DNA of 64,000 nt from Roseobacter weihaiensis (GCF_020622345.1 NZ_JACNMO010000011.1:62001-126000); one strand, 5' to 3'. Numbered from the stretch's first letter, positions 9,371 through 18,808 are shown. A program made the numbers and translations. Notes: generated from the letters alone by a model not told the origin.

Positions 9371-10218
9371 ATGTCTTTCAAACCGCCCGCGACCGATCTG
9401 AGCACGCCCACCGGTTGCCCCGTACACTCCCGCCCCGCGTTGGAGCTTGACGCAGCCTCCGTCGTTTTTGGCTCGGGCGAGCGGGCTGTCACCGCGCTGT
9501 CCCCCACCACGCTGAAGATGGAAAGCGGCGATTTCCTTGCGCTGGTCGGCCCCTCGGGCTGCGGGAAATCCACGATCCTCAAGCTGGTCAGCAACCTGCT
9601 GCACCCCACCTCCGGCCTGGTTCTGGTTGGCGGTAAGGAGGCCAAGGCGAAAGCGCTGCGGATCGGGATGGCCTTTCAGAACCCGACCACGCTGCCCTGG
9701 CTGACGATCGAACAGAATGTGATGATGCCGCTCAAGATCGTGGCCCCGTTCAAGCAAAGCTTTCGCCAAGACCGGAAAGGGGCGTTTCGGGACCGGGTTC
9801 ATGCGTTGCTGGAACAGGTCGGGCTCAAGGGATTTGCCAACCACTGTCCCTGGCAGTTATCCGGGGGATGCTGCAACGTTCCAACCTGTGCCGGGCGCTG
9901 ATCCATGAGCCGGACCTGCTGTTGCTGGATGAGCCCTTTGGCGCGCTGGATCAGTTCACCCGCGAAGAGCTTTGGCAGATCTTGCAGGATCTCTACCTTG
10001 ACCGCAAACCGACCGTGCTGTTGGTGACACATGACCTGCGCGAAGCGGGGTTTCTGGCCCACCGCATCTGTGTCATGAGCGCGCGCCCCGACCGCATCAT
10101 CTCTGACAAGGCGGTGGAGATCCCGCAGCCCCGTCAGATCGACATGATCTACAGCCCCGAATTCGTCGAAATGACCCAAGGATTGCGCCAGTTGATCGCG
10201 CAAGTCCGCAGCGCCTAG
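9371..10218 (+). pseudogene. NMT1-type ABC importer ATPase with one frameshift
   Basis: SsuB/TauB-like ATPase of about 282 residues if repaired. Walker [10 protein letters not shown], a Q-loop FQNPTTLPW and an LSGG signature are in the first frame. The signature completion MLQRSNLCRAL, Walker B LLLLDEPFGALD and the H-loop VTHD are in the next frame. The break is in a five-G run near 9862-9867; one extra G restores LSGGMLQRSN. It is followed directly by the permease remnant and the binding protein, as in riboflavin/pyrimidine/taurine-type importers. The protein as encoded would lack Walker B and be inactive. Confidence 0.82.
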
Positions 10219-10228
10219 GAGGGTGGTG

Positions 10229-10404
10229 ATGACCGAAGCTACGCGCATTCGCTTTCTGTCCACCTCACTGATCATCGGCTTCTTCATGATGTGGGAGGTT
10301 CTCTGCATCCTGCTGAACGTCTCTGATCTGGTCCTGCCGCGCCCGTCAGAGAGCGCCGCGTGACTGGCTGGGCCACCCGGGGCAACGACATTGCAATGAC
10401 TTGA
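10229..10404 (+). pseudogene. ABC permease remnant with internal deletion
   Basis: An ATG at 10229 after a GGAGGGTGG site begins a 44-residue reading frame ending at 10363. It contains one membrane helix (FLSTSLIIGFFMMWEVLCILL) and stops after LVLPRPSE, the usual N-terminus of SsuC/TauC-type permeases. In the neighbouring frame from 10351 a short segment, ERRVTGWATRGNDIAMT then stop at 10404, looks like the C-terminus of the same family. About 600 bases that should encode the six-helix core are missing. Sequencing error cannot explain this, so the importer is genuinely broken here. Confidence 0.7.
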
Positions 10405-10441
10405 AACCTTCCTCCCAATAGTTAAAAAAAGGAATATTCAC

Positions 10442-11467
10442 ATGAAACACGCATTCTTTGGCGCTGCACTATCACTGCTCTTGGGGGCCGTCCCCGCGCT
10501 GGCGGAAATGACAGATATCCGCTTTACGCTGGGCTGGAAAACCCAAGGCAGCGATGCGCCGTTTCTCCTGGCCCTCAGCAAGGGGTATTTCGAAGAAGAG
10601 GGTCTGAATGTCACCATAGATCAGGGCGAAGGGTCCGCCGCCACTGTAACCCGGATCATGGGCGGGGCCTATGACGCGGGCTTTGGCGATATCAACGCCA
10701 TCATCCAGAACGCCGCCGCCCGGCCCGGCGAGGCACCGGTGATGGTTTATCAGCTTTGGAACCGCCCGCCCTTCGCGATTGTGACGCCCAAGACCTCTGG
10801 GATCGAAACACCCGCTGACTTCGAGGGCAAGACCCTCGGTGGCGCGCAAGGCACCCCCACGACACGGCTCTTTCCGGTCTTTGCCAGCCTCAACGGCGTC
10901 GACCTCGACAAGGTGTCTCAGGAAAACATGGCGCCCAACCTGCAGGAACCGATGATGATCCGCGGCGATATCGACGGGGCCTTCGTCTTTACGATCACAA
11001 GCTGGTTCAACCTGATTGCCAACCGGCAGAACCCCGCAGAAGACTTCAACTGGTTTCAGTTTGAAGACTACGGTATGGATCTCTACTCCAATGGCATGAT
11101 GGTGTCGCGCGACCTGCTGGCCAACAACCCCGACGCAGTGGCAGGCATGGTCCGGGCGGTCAATAAAGCCACCCTGGAGATCGCCAAGGATCAGGATGTC
11201 GCCGTTGAGGCCATCATGGCCTTCGACAATCTGGTGGATCCGGAGTTCGAGCGCGCGCGGCTTGAATTTGCGCTGACAAACCTGATGAACGCGCCTGAGA
11301 CCACCGAGATCGGCATGGGCGATCTGGTGGACGAACGTCTGACCCGGTCCATCGCCATCGTCGCGGAGGGGTATGAGCTGGAAAGACTGCCCGAGGCCTC
11401 CGAGATATTTGACCGGTCTTTCCTGCCCGCCGCCTCCGAGCGCGGGTTCGACGTGACGATCAACTAG
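10442..11467 (+). CDS. NMT1/THI5-like substrate-binding protein
   Basis: Periplasmic binding protein of 341 residues with a Sec signal (MKHAFFGAALSLLLGAVPALA) and the NMT1 pattern IRFTLGWKTQGSDAPFLLALSKGYFEEEGLNVTI. The family binds hydroxymethylpyrimidine, riboflavin, taurine or nucleobase-like ligands. Good Shine-Dalgarno AAGGA before the ATG. This gene is intact although its ATPase and permease are broken, so it may be recently orphaned. A GC-rich inverted repeat (11485-11501, CCCCGTCC/GGACGGGG) follows and may separate it from the next gene. Confidence 0.85.
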   Translation: MKHAFFGAALSLLLGAVPALAEMTDIRFTLGWKTQGSDAPFLLALSKGYFEEEGLNVTIDQGEGSAATVTRIMGGAYDAGFGDINAIIQNAAARPGEAPVMVYQLWNRPPFAIVTPKTSGIETPADFEGKTLGGAQGTPTTRLFPVFASLNGVDLDKVSQENMAPNLQEPMMIRGDIDGAFVFTITSWFNLIANRQNPAEDFNWFQFEDYGMDLYSNGMMVSRDLLANNPDAVAGMVRAVNKATLEIAKDQDVAVEAIMAFDNLVDPEFERARLEFALTNLMNAPETTEIGMGDLVDERLTRSIAIVAEGYELERLPEASEIFDRSFLPAASERGFDVTIN

Positions 11468-11509
11468 GCTGCCGCCCAAAAGCGCCCCGTCCCGGACGGG
11501 GTGTGATTG

Positions 11510-13012
11510 ATGCCGGTGGCTCAGGTTTTCATGCACAAAACATTGATCGGAGGCGGGCTCGTTCTCGTTGACAACGCGCAATTCGCGCAGGTGTCCTTGC
11601 TGATTGAGCAGGGCGTGATCGAGGCAGTGATGCCTGCGGGTGAAGCTGTTGCGGAGGCCCAGAGGCTGGACGCCTCCGGCAGGCTCATCATACCGGGGCT
11701 GGTCAACGGTCACACTCATTCGCACGGTGCACTGGGACGCGGGGGTGTGTCGGACCTCGCCCGGCTTGAGACCTTTCTGGCTGAAAGCTCCTGGCTGAAT
11801 ATGAACCGTCAGACCGATGATCTGCGGCTTTGCGCGGAGCTGTCGGCGGTCGAGCTGATCCGCAAGGGTTGCACCGCCTGTTTCGACATGTTCATCGAGC
11901 TTCCCGGACCCAGCGTCGATGGTATTCACACGGTGGCCGAAGCCTACGATAGCATTGGTCTGCGCGCCGTTGTGGCCCCCATGATTGCGGATCAGACGAT
12001 CTATCAGGCGCTGCCGGGCTTGCTGGACGCTTTCGACGGCCCCTTGGGCGATGCGGTCGGGCAGATGAGGATGCCGAAATGGCAAGACACCCTCCAGGTC
12101 TGCCATGAGGCGCTGCGCCGCTGGCCCGCCGTGAGCGACCGCGTCCGGCCCGGCATCGGGCCAACCATTCCGCTGCATTGCTCGGAGGATTTCCTCAAAG
12201 CCTGCGCGGCGCTGTCGCACGAAGGCTGCCTGCCGCTGCAGACCCACCTTGCCGAAACGCGCCTGCAACAGATCATGGCCCAGCGGAAATTCGGCATGTC
12301 CCTCACCGAACATCTTGACGATCTGGGCATGCTGTCGTCGCATTTCAGCGGCGCGCATGGGGTCTGGCTCGCGGAGACAGAGATGCGCCTTCTGGCGCAG
12401 CAGGGCGCGGGCATCTGTCATAACCCGATGAGCAATCTGCGCCTCGGCTCCGGCATCGCTCCGGTGCGGCGGATGCAGGATGCGGGGATCTGCATGGGCC
12501 TGGGCACAGATGCCAGCAACACCTCTGACGGGCAGAACATGTTCGAGGCGATGCGCCTCGCAGCGACGCTGAGCCGCGCCCAGGACGACGACCCCACACG
12601 CTGGCTGCGCACGGCGGACGCCTTCCGCATGGCGACCGAGGGCAGCGCAAGGCTGCTGGCGCTCAACCGCGTGGGAAAGATTGCACCCGGCTGGGCTGCC
12701 GATCTGGTGTTTCTGGATCTTGGATACTGCCACTACACGCCCTTGCGGTCGCCGCTCGACCAGATCGTTCTGGCCGAAAACGGGGCGGCCCTGCGCGAGG
12801 TCATGATCGCCGGACGGACAGTCTTTGCAGAGGGTCAGGTCCTGACCATCGACGAAACCGCCCTCTCCGCACGGGCACAGGCCGCCGCAGGCCGTCTGGA
12901 TCACGCCAATCAGGACACGAGGTTGATGTGCCAGGCCGCCGCCACTGTGGTTCAGAGCTTTTGTCAAAAGCAATGCGCCCGCAACATGAACCAGCAAAGG
13001 AAAGCCCCATGA
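11510..13012 (+). CDS. Amidohydrolase (deaminase-like, TRZ/ATZ/SsnA type)
   Basis: Cytoplasmic metal-dependent hydrolase, about 500 residues. The first metal motif is NGHTHSH, a His ligand is in QTHLAE, another in GAHGVW, and the Asp ligand is in GTDASNTSDG, all in the order of the 5'-deoxyadenosine/S-adenosylhomocysteine/atrazine amidohydrolase group. Likely deaminates or dechlorinates a heterocyclic amine such as a purine or pyrimidine. Starts at 11510 (ATG, 10 bases after a GGACGGGG stretch) or at 11531. It overlaps the next gene by four bases (ATGA). The C-terminal 40 residues are longer than usual for the family. Confidence 0.8.
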   Translation: MPVAQVFMHKTLIGGGLVLVDNAQFAQVSLLIEQGVIEAVMPAGEAVAEAQRLDASGRLIIPGLVNGHTHSHGALGRGGVSDLARLETFLAESSWLNMNRQTDDLRLCAELSAVELIRKGCTACFDMFIELPGPSVDGIHTVAEAYDSIGLRAVVAPMIADQTIYQALPGLLDAFDGPLGDAVGQMRMPKWQDTLQVCHEALRRWPAVSDRVRPGIGPTIPLHCSEDFLKACAALSHEGCLPLQTHLAETRLQQIMAQRKFGMSLTEHLDDLGMLSSHFSGAHGVWLAETEMRLLAQQGAGICHNPMSNLRLGSGIAPVRRMQDAGICMGLGTDASNTSDGQNMFEAMRLAATLSRAQDDDPTRWLRTADAFRMATEGSARLLALNRVGKIAPGWAADLVFLDLGYCHYTPLRSPLDQIVLAENGAALREVMIAGRTVFAEGQVLTIDETALSARAQAAAGRLDHANQDTRLMCQAAATVVQSFCQKQCARNMNQQRKAP

Positions 13013-13437
13013 CCGCCGAAGACGATCCGACCGCCGAAGCGAAAGCCATTCATTGTCGAGGCCTATCTCGAACGTTCCATGATACCGGACCCCGAAGGCG
13101 CAAGCGCCTATGTCAGTGACGATTTCCAACTGGTCTTTGCCGGCGGGCGCAAGTTTGCCAGCCCCGCCGAAAGTGCCGCCTTCAATGCCAAGCGCTACAC
13201 CTGGGTTAAAAAAGGTTCCTGCGGACGGACGCGACGCTGGACATCGAGACCGGCGACGTACATGTCTACAACACCGGTTATCTTTATGGCGCATGGCACG
13301 ATGGCACCACATTTGAGACCAACCGGTACATGGACAGATTTGTGGTGCGGGACGGCAAGATCATCGGCACGGACGTCTGGAACGACAGTGCGGAGGTTTT
13401 GCTGCACAAGGCCGGTCTGGCCGAAGCGGAGTTGTAG
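13009..13437 (+). pseudogene. SnoaL/NTF2-like small protein with two compensating frameshifts
   Basis: Begins MTAEDDPTAEAKA, then needs removal of one base near 13049-13050 to continue as IVEAYLERSMIPDPEGASAY. It then needs one more base in the A6 run at 13208-13213 to continue as [19 protein letters not shown] and finish at [15 protein letters not shown]. The repaired protein has about 142 residues with the NTF2-like fold pattern ([29 protein letters not shown]). It lies between the amidohydrolase and the deacetylase and was probably part of the same pathway. The scrambled middle segment would spoil the fold. Confidence 0.75.
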
Positions 13438-13440
13438 CAC

Positions 13441-14376
13441 ATGCTGAGAGACCACGGTCGCTACGACTATAGCGCCATCACCGACAGACCCGACTACCAG
13501 TGGCCGGGCGGCAAGCGGTTGGCGGTCTACATCGGTCTGAACCTTGAGCATTTCGCCTTTGGTGAAGGCTTGGGGGCTGAACTGGCGCCGGGGGGGCCAC
13601 CGCCCGATATCCTCAATTACGCCTGGCGGGATTACGGCAACAGGGTCGGGGCCTGGCGCATGCTTGATATGTTCGACAGGCTGGATATGCCGGTCAGTGT
13701 CATCGCCAATAGTGCGATGTATGCCTACGCCCCCGAGCTGATGGCGGCTCACCGCGCGCGCGGGGACGAGATCCTGGGCCATGGCCGCACCAATTCGGAG
13801 CGACAAAGCACGCTCGACAAGCGCGCTGAAACCGACCTGATTGCAGAAGCCACGCGCATTCTGACGGAGGCCGAGGGCAAGGCCCCCAAGGGCTGGCTTT
13901 CACCGTGGATTGCGGAAAGCCTTGAGACGCCGGATCTGCTGACGGGGGCAGGTTACCGCTATACGCTGAACTGGTGCATGGACGACCAACCGATCTGGAT
14001 GCGCACCGAGAACGGGCCCGTGCTGTCGATCCCCTACCCGCAGGAAGCCAATGACATCCCCTCTATCGTGGCGCGCAAGGACGGGGCGGTGTATTTCGCC
14101 GATATGATCATCGATAACTTCGATGAAATGCTTGAGCAATCAGCGGCGCAACCTTTGGTGATGGGCATTGCCCTGCATCCCTACCTGGTGGGCCAGCCTT
14201 ACCGGTTGCGGCATCTGCGCCGCGCGCTGACACATATCAACGCCCACAGGGACCGGATTTGGCTCACCCGCAGCGGCGATATCTTTGACGACTGTGCCGC
14301 CAGAGTTAACGCCACTGCCGAGGCTCAACTGCCAAGGTATAAGGGCGCGGACGAAACCTTTATGGAATGTGGCTAG
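13441..14376 (+). CDS. Polysaccharide deacetylase-family hydrolase (PuuE-like)
   Basis: NodB-fold hydrolase of 311 residues. The pattern RLAVYIGLNLEHF, the metal-binding-like HGRTNSERQ, the segment GWLSPWIAESLETPDLL and the C-terminal MGIALHPYLVGQPYRLRHLRRAL match the purine-related PuuE/allantoinase-like branch rather than chitin deacetylases. The ATG lies three bases after the preceding gene's stop. With the amidohydrolase and RutR-like regulator this suggests ring-opening hydrolysis of a nucleobase-type compound; that assignment is inference. The gene itself looks intact. Confidence 0.8.
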   Translation: MLRDHGRYDYSAITDRPDYQWPGGKRLAVYIGLNLEHFAFGEGLGAELAPGGPPPDILNYAWRDYGNRVGAWRMLDMFDRLDMPVSVIANSAMYAYAPELMAAHRARGDEILGHGRTNSERQSTLDKRAETDLIAEATRILTEAEGKAPKGWLSPWIAESLETPDLLTGAGYRYTLNWCMDDQPIWMRTENGPVLSIPYPQEANDIPSIVARKDGAVYFADMIIDNFDEMLEQSAAQPLVMGIALHPYLVGQPYRLRHLRRALTHINAHRDRIWLTRSGDIFDDCAARVNATAEAQLPRYKGADETFMECG

Positions 14377-14754
14377 AACGCGCTGGTGCTTTCAGGGTAA
14401 ATCGGCAGCAACCATCCAGATAAAAAGACGAATTCCTATCAAAAAGAGGCTGACGACCGGCCGGAGATCGTTTGTTGCCACCTCAGATGCAGCGGCATCA
14501 ATGAACCATTCATTTCAAGGGTCCCGCATCCCGCGAGGCTCTCTTCTGCAAGATAAGGGGGGCCAAATGGGGTGCCTATCTACGCGGTGTCACCCGTCCA
14601 GCGACAGGCAAAGGCGATCCAACTGCGCGGCTCTATGTGAATTTTGGCCTCAGCGAAGGTTTCGCTTGGATTACAGTTTCCTTTGGTGCACATCATGAAC
14701 TTGTACGGACCGCGCGACGAAAGCTTTTTGAACACAAGCAGGGCCTCTCTTTAG
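14377..14754 (+). other. Intergenic stretch before secretion genes
   Basis: No convincing gene on either strand; the short open frames here lack a ribosome site and any family pattern. It must hold the promoter of the type I secretion operon, but no clear -35/-10 pair stands out. Confidence 0.5.
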
Positions 14755-16488
14755 ATGAGTGCAAAAGAGATCACAGGTGTAGCCGAATTGAAAAAGGCCC
14801 GTCGCGCCGGTGTCTGGCTGCTATGGGCGGTATTCCTGTTCAGCATCTTCGTGAACCTTCTGATGCTGACCGGGCCGCTCTTTATGCTGCAGGTCTATGA
14901 CCGGGTGCTGGGGTCGCGGTCCGAGGAAACGCTGCTTGCCCTGTTTTTACTCGTTGCGGCCCTCTACGGTCTGATGATGCTGCTTGAATATGCCCGCGGA
15001 CGGGTTCTGGCGCGGTTTGGTGCACGGTTCCAGGCGCTGCTGGACCACCGGGTTTTTGACGCGGTGCTGAGGCGCGCAATTGTGCCGAAAGAGCGGGCAG
15101 CACCGTCCAGCGGATTGCGCGATCTCGAAACGATCCGGACCCTGTTCACGTCACCCGTTATGACGGCGCTTTTCGATATCCCCTGGACGCCGCTTTTCCT
15201 TGCGGCCATTTTTCTGTTTCACCCTTGGCTTGGATGGCTGGCAGTATCCGGCAGTACCGTGCTGATCCTGCTGACCCTGGTCAACAACTGGCTGACCCAC
15301 GCAAAGACAATGGAAGCGCAGGCCGTGTCCAACAGCGCGCAGGGGTTTGCCGAACAGGCCCGCAGAGCAGCGGAAGTCGTGCGCGCGCAAGGCATGGCCG
15401 CCTCTGTCGCCACCCGCTGGCATCAACTGCGGGATGCAGCGCTTGAGACTTCCGTCACATCCAGTGACCGTACGGGCATTTTCACCGCGATGACCAAGTC
15501 CTTCACGCTATTTTTGCAATCGGCAATGCTGGCGCTGGGGGCATATCTGGTGCTGCAGGGCGAAGTCACCGCCGGCGCGATGATCGCCAGCTCCATCATG
15601 ATGGGACGCGCCCTGGCTCCGGTGCAGCAGGCCCTCGGGCAATGGAGCATGGTTCAACGGGCGCGCGGGGCCTGGTCGGCGCTGGGGGGGCTTCTGGGAA
15701 AGACCCCGCTGCCGGCGCAGACCCATGCTTTGCCCAAACCACACGCCAATATCTCGATGGCGGGGGTGTCGGTGGTGGCACCGGGGGCCAACTTTCCAAC
15801 CCTGAACAATGTCTCCTTCTACCTTGGTGAAGGCGAGGCCCTCGGCGTGATCGGCAAAAGCGGGTCAGGCAAATCGACGCTGGCGAAAACCCTTTTAGGT
15901 CTGACACATGTTGCCGCCGGCGAGGTCCGCTTTGGGGGCGCGACGCTGGATCAGTACGATCCCGATACGCTGGGCACCTACATTGGATATCTCCCTCAGA
16001 ACGTCGTGCTTTTCTCCGGAACAATCGCAGAAAACATCGCCCGGATGTCCACCACCCCGGATGACGCGAAGATTGTCGAAGCCGCCAAACGCGCCAATGC
16101 GCATGAAGTCATCCTTTCGCTGCCAGACGGCTACAAGACCGTTGTGCAGGGGGATGACAGCCAGCTTTCGGGCGGCCAGCGTCAACGTATCGCGCTGGCC
16201 CGCGCCTTTTACGGTGATCCCGTCCTGCTGATCCTCGACGAGCCAAACTCAGCGCTGGACAGTGAAGGATCGGCCGCGCTGAACCTTGCAATGCGCGAAT
16301 TCAAGGCCGCCAATCGTGCGGTCGTTATCATGACCCATCGCCCCTCGGCAATTTCTGAATGCGACCGGCTGATTGTGATCGACGGCGGACGGATCAAGGC
16401 CGACGGGCTCCGGGACGAAGTGCTCAAATCCATGGTAAGCAATGTCGAGAGCATAAAGAAATCTATCGGCCAGGCGAAAACCTCATGA
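14755..16488 (+). CDS. Type I secretion ABC transporter (PrtD family)
   Basis: Inner-membrane ABC exporter of 577 residues: five to six membrane helices in residues 20-300, then a nucleotide-binding domain with Walker A GKSGSGKST, signature LSGGQRQR and Walker B LLILDEPNSALD. The N-terminus (GVWLLWAVFLFSIFVNLLMLTGPLFMLQVYDRVLGSRSEETL) is diagnostic of PrtD/LapB-like type I secretion ATPases. It forms a tripartite system with the HlyD protein encoded next and a TolC-like outer membrane channel elsewhere. No N-terminal C39 or C39-like domain is present. No RTX substrate gene lies nearby, so the exported protein is unknown. Confidence 0.92.
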   Translation: MSAKEITGVAELKKARRAGVWLLWAVFLFSIFVNLLMLTGPLFMLQVYDRVLGSRSEETLLALFLLVAALYGLMMLLEYARGRVLARFGARFQALLDHRVFDAVLRRAIVPKERAAPSSGLRDLETIRTLFTSPVMTALFDIPWTPLFLAAIFLFHPWLGWLAVSGSTVLILLTLVNNWLTHAKTMEAQAVSNSAQGFAEQARRAAEVVRAQGMAASVATRWHQLRDAALETSVTSSDRTGIFTAMTKSFTLFLQSAMLALGAYLVLQGEVTAGAMIASSIMMGRALAPVQQALGQWSMVQRARGAWSALGGLLGKTPLPAQTHALPKPHANISMAGVSVVAPGANFPTLNNVSFYLGEGEALGVIGKSGSGKSTLAKTLLGLTHVAAGEVRFGGATLDQYDPDTLGTYIGYLPQNVVLFSGTIAENIARMSTTPDDAKIVEAAKRANAHEVILSLPDGYKTVVQGDDSQLSGGQRQRIALARAFYGDPVLLILDEPNSALDSEGSAALNLAMREFKAANRAVVIMTHRPSAISECDRLIVIDGGRIKADGLRDEVLKSMVSNVESIKKSIGQAKTS

Positions 16489-17801
16489 CCCACCAGTCCC
16501 CCCCGGAAAGCCGCAAGTGGCACGCGGCAGGACCGCTTTTTATTGGGATGGCGGCACTTGGCGTGCTTGTAGGCGTGCTCGGACTTTGGAGCGTGCAGGC
16601 CCGGATTGCCGGTGCCGTGATCGCCTCAGGCATGATCCAGGTTGAATCCAACCGCCAGGTTATCCAGCATCCGCAAGGGGGCGTTGTCGGGGCCCTCCCG
16701 GTCAAGGACGGGGATCATGTGTCTGCCGGGGACATCGTTTTGCAGTTCGACGATACCCAGATGCGATCAGAGCTCGCGATCATCGAAGGCCAGCTCTTTG
16801 AAGTCATGGCCCGCAAGGCGCGTCTTGAGGCAGAGCGGGACGGTCTTGCGGCGTTGACCCCCTCCGAAGAGCTGCAGGAACTCGCGGCCGCGAACCCGGC
16901 TGTCCAGGCTTTGCTTGACGGGCAGGCGCGGCTTTTTGAGGCGCGGGCGACCTCGCTGCGTCAAAGCGCTGAACAAATCCAAGAACAAATCGCCCAGGCG
17001 GAAAACCAGATCGACGGTGCCACGGCGCAGCTCGCGGCACTTGAGACCCAAAGAGAGCTGATCGAAACCGAACTGGCAGACAGTCAGACCCTGCGCGAAA
17101 AGGGGCTGACCCCTGCGTCTCGCGTGTCGTCGCTGCAGCGCGAACAGGCGCGACTCCTGGGGGAGATCGGAAGCGTCACCGCCAGCATCGCGCAGTTGCG
17201 CGGGCAGATCGCGGCATTCAACATCGAGCGGATCGCGCTGACCACGCGCCTGCGAGAAGAGGCGATTTCGACATTGCGCGACCTTCAGTTCCAGGAGGTC
17301 GAACTGGTCCAGCGGCGGCTCAGCACAAAAGAGACTCTAATGCGGATGGACCTGCGCGCGCCTGTCAGCGGCGTGGTCTACGGATCGCAGGTCTTTGCCT
17401 TGCAATCGGTTGTCTCCCCGGCGGAACCGATCATGTATGTCATCCCGCAGGACCAGCCGATGGTCGTCTCCGCGCGGGTCGATCCGATCCACGTCGATCA
17501 GGTGCATGTGGGTCAGGAAGCAACCCTGCGCTTTGCCGCTTTCGATCAGCGGATGACACCAGAGGTTCTGGGCAGGGTCACCAAGCTCTCGGCGGATGTT
17601 TTCACCGACGACGCCACGGGCATGTCGTTTTATCAGGTGGAGCTCATTCCGGTTGAGGGCGAAATGGAAAAGCTGGGCGGCCAGATTCTGCTGCCCGGTA
17701 TGCCCGTCGAGGCCTTCATCAAAACGGCAGAACGTTCCCCTCTGAACTATCTCGCCAAGCCTCTCACGGATTACTTCACGCGCGCCTTTCGCGAAGGGTA
17801 G
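16485..17801 (+). CDS. HlyD-family membrane fusion protein (PrtE-like)
   Basis: Periplasmic adaptor of 438 residues for the type I exporter. The start ATG at 16485 overlaps the ABC gene stop by four bases (ATGA). One N-terminal membrane helix (PLFIGMAALGVLVGVLGLWSV) is followed by a split lipoyl/barrel-sandwich domain (VIQHPQGGVVGALPVKDGDHVSAGDIVLQFD), a long coiled coil (about residues 110-280, rich in Glu/Gln/Ala/Leu heptads) and a beta-barrel region. It connects the ABC exporter to TolC. It is paired with the upstream gene. Confidence 0.92.
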   Translation: MTHQSPPESRKWHAAGPLFIGMAALGVLVGVLGLWSVQARIAGAVIASGMIQVESNRQVIQHPQGGVVGALPVKDGDHVSAGDIVLQFDDTQMRSELAIIEGQLFEVMARKARLEAERDGLAALTPSEELQELAAANPAVQALLDGQARLFEARATSLRQSAEQIQEQIAQAENQIDGATAQLAALETQRELIETELADSQTLREKGLTPASRVSSLQREQARLLGEIGSVTASIAQLRGQIAAFNIERIALTTRLREEAISTLRDLQFQEVELVQRRLSTKETLMRMDLRAPVSGVVYGSQVFALQSVVSPAEPIMYVIPQDQPMVVSARVDPIHVDQVHVGQEATLRFAAFDQRMTPEVLGRVTKLSADVFTDDATGMSFYQVELIPVEGEMEKLGGQILLPGMPVEAFIKTAERSPLNYLAKPLTDYFTRAFREG

Positions 17802-17863
17802 ATGACCGCAGCGGAGAGGCGCAGGTATCACGCCGCAAAGATGGCAAAAAACGGAAAAACATC

Positions 17864-18808
17864 ATGACCAAGCCCCATCTTCTGATCTTCGAGAGCTGGG
17901 ATGAGTGGGATATCGTACCCATGCAGGAAGCCTACACTCTGGTGCCCATGCCACAGAGCGGCAAGGTCGCGGATTTACCACCCGACACCATCCCGCAGAT
18001 CACCGCCATGGCTTTCCGGGGGCATTCAACGCTCGATGCGGAGATCATCGACGCCCTACCCAACCTCAGGATGATCGCAAACTACGGGGTCGGCTATGAC
18101 ACCATCGACGTGGCCCATGCGACTGCCAAGGGTATCAAAGTCAGCAACACACCGGACGTTCTGACCGAAGATGTCGCCGATCTGGCCGTGGGCATGGTCA
18201 TTGCACAATCGCGTGGCATGGTCGGGGCCTCCGACTGGATCCGCTCAGGCAACTGGGCGCAAGACGGTGCGTTCAGGCTGCAACGCAAGGTCTCCGGCAA
18301 GCGGGTCGGGATCGTCGGCCTGGGACGTATCGGACGAGCCGTTGCAGAGCGTCTGGCCCCGTTTGACTGCGATCTGCACTACTTTGCCCGCGCCCCGAAG
18401 GACACACCCGGCTGGACGCATCACGACGATATCGCAGATCTTGCCAAAGCGGTGGACATTCTGGTGATCTGCTTGTCCGGCGGGTCTGAGACGGCCGGCA
18501 TCATCAGCAGGCAGGTTATCGAAGCGCTTGGGCCTGAGGGGTTGCTGGTCAACGCGTCTCGGGGAACGACGGTGGACGAGGCCGCATTGCTGGACGCATT
18601 GGAATCCGGTGCCTTGGGCGCGGCAGCCTTGGATGTTTTCCTGAACGAGCCGCATATCGACCCGCGGTTTATGGCGTCAGACAATGTGTTGCTGCAGCCG
18701 CATCAGTCCTCGGGCACCATCGAAACCCGGAAGGTCATGGGCGAGTTGCAGCGCGAAAACCTCGCCGCCTTCTTTGCAGGCAAACCGCTGGTGACGCCGG
18801 TAAACTAG
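17864..18808 (+). CDS. D-2-hydroxyacid dehydrogenase (glyoxylate/hydroxypyruvate reductase-like)
   Basis: NAD(P)-dependent dehydrogenase of 314 residues. The Rossmann motif is GIVGLGRIGRAVAERL, the catalytic Arg is in NASRGTTVDE, the Glu is in FLNEPHIDP and the catalytic His is in LQPHQSSGT. All three catalytic residues are present. The best fit is reduction of glyoxylate or hydroxypyruvate. It follows the HlyD gene by 62 bases on the same strand; co-transcription is possible but a functional link to secretion is not obvious. Confidence 0.85.
   Translation: MTKPHLLIFESWDEWDIVPMQEAYTLVPMPQSGKVADLPPDTIPQITAMAFRGHSTLDAEIIDALPNLRMIANYGVGYDTIDVAHATAKGIKVSNTPDVLTEDVADLAVGMVIAQSRGMVGASDWIRSGNWAQDGAFRLQRKVSGKRVGIVGLGRIGRAVAERLAPFDCDLHYFARAPKDTPGWTHHDDIADLAKAVDILVICLSGGSETAGIISRQVIEALGPEGLLVNASRGTTVDEAALLDALESGALGAAALDVFLNEPHIDPRFMASDNVLLQPHQSSGTIETRKVMGELQRENLAAFFAGKPLVTPVN

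Noticed and set aside
10472-13312. Long open frame on the minus strand (946 codons)
   Set aside because: Antisense to the binding protein and amidohydrolase genes, which have clear family motifs. High-GC codon bias opens such frames; no motif or ribosome site supports it.
14285-14698. Open frame of 137 codons upstream of the secretion genes
   Set aside because: Overlaps the 3' end of the deacetylase gene in another frame and has no family match.
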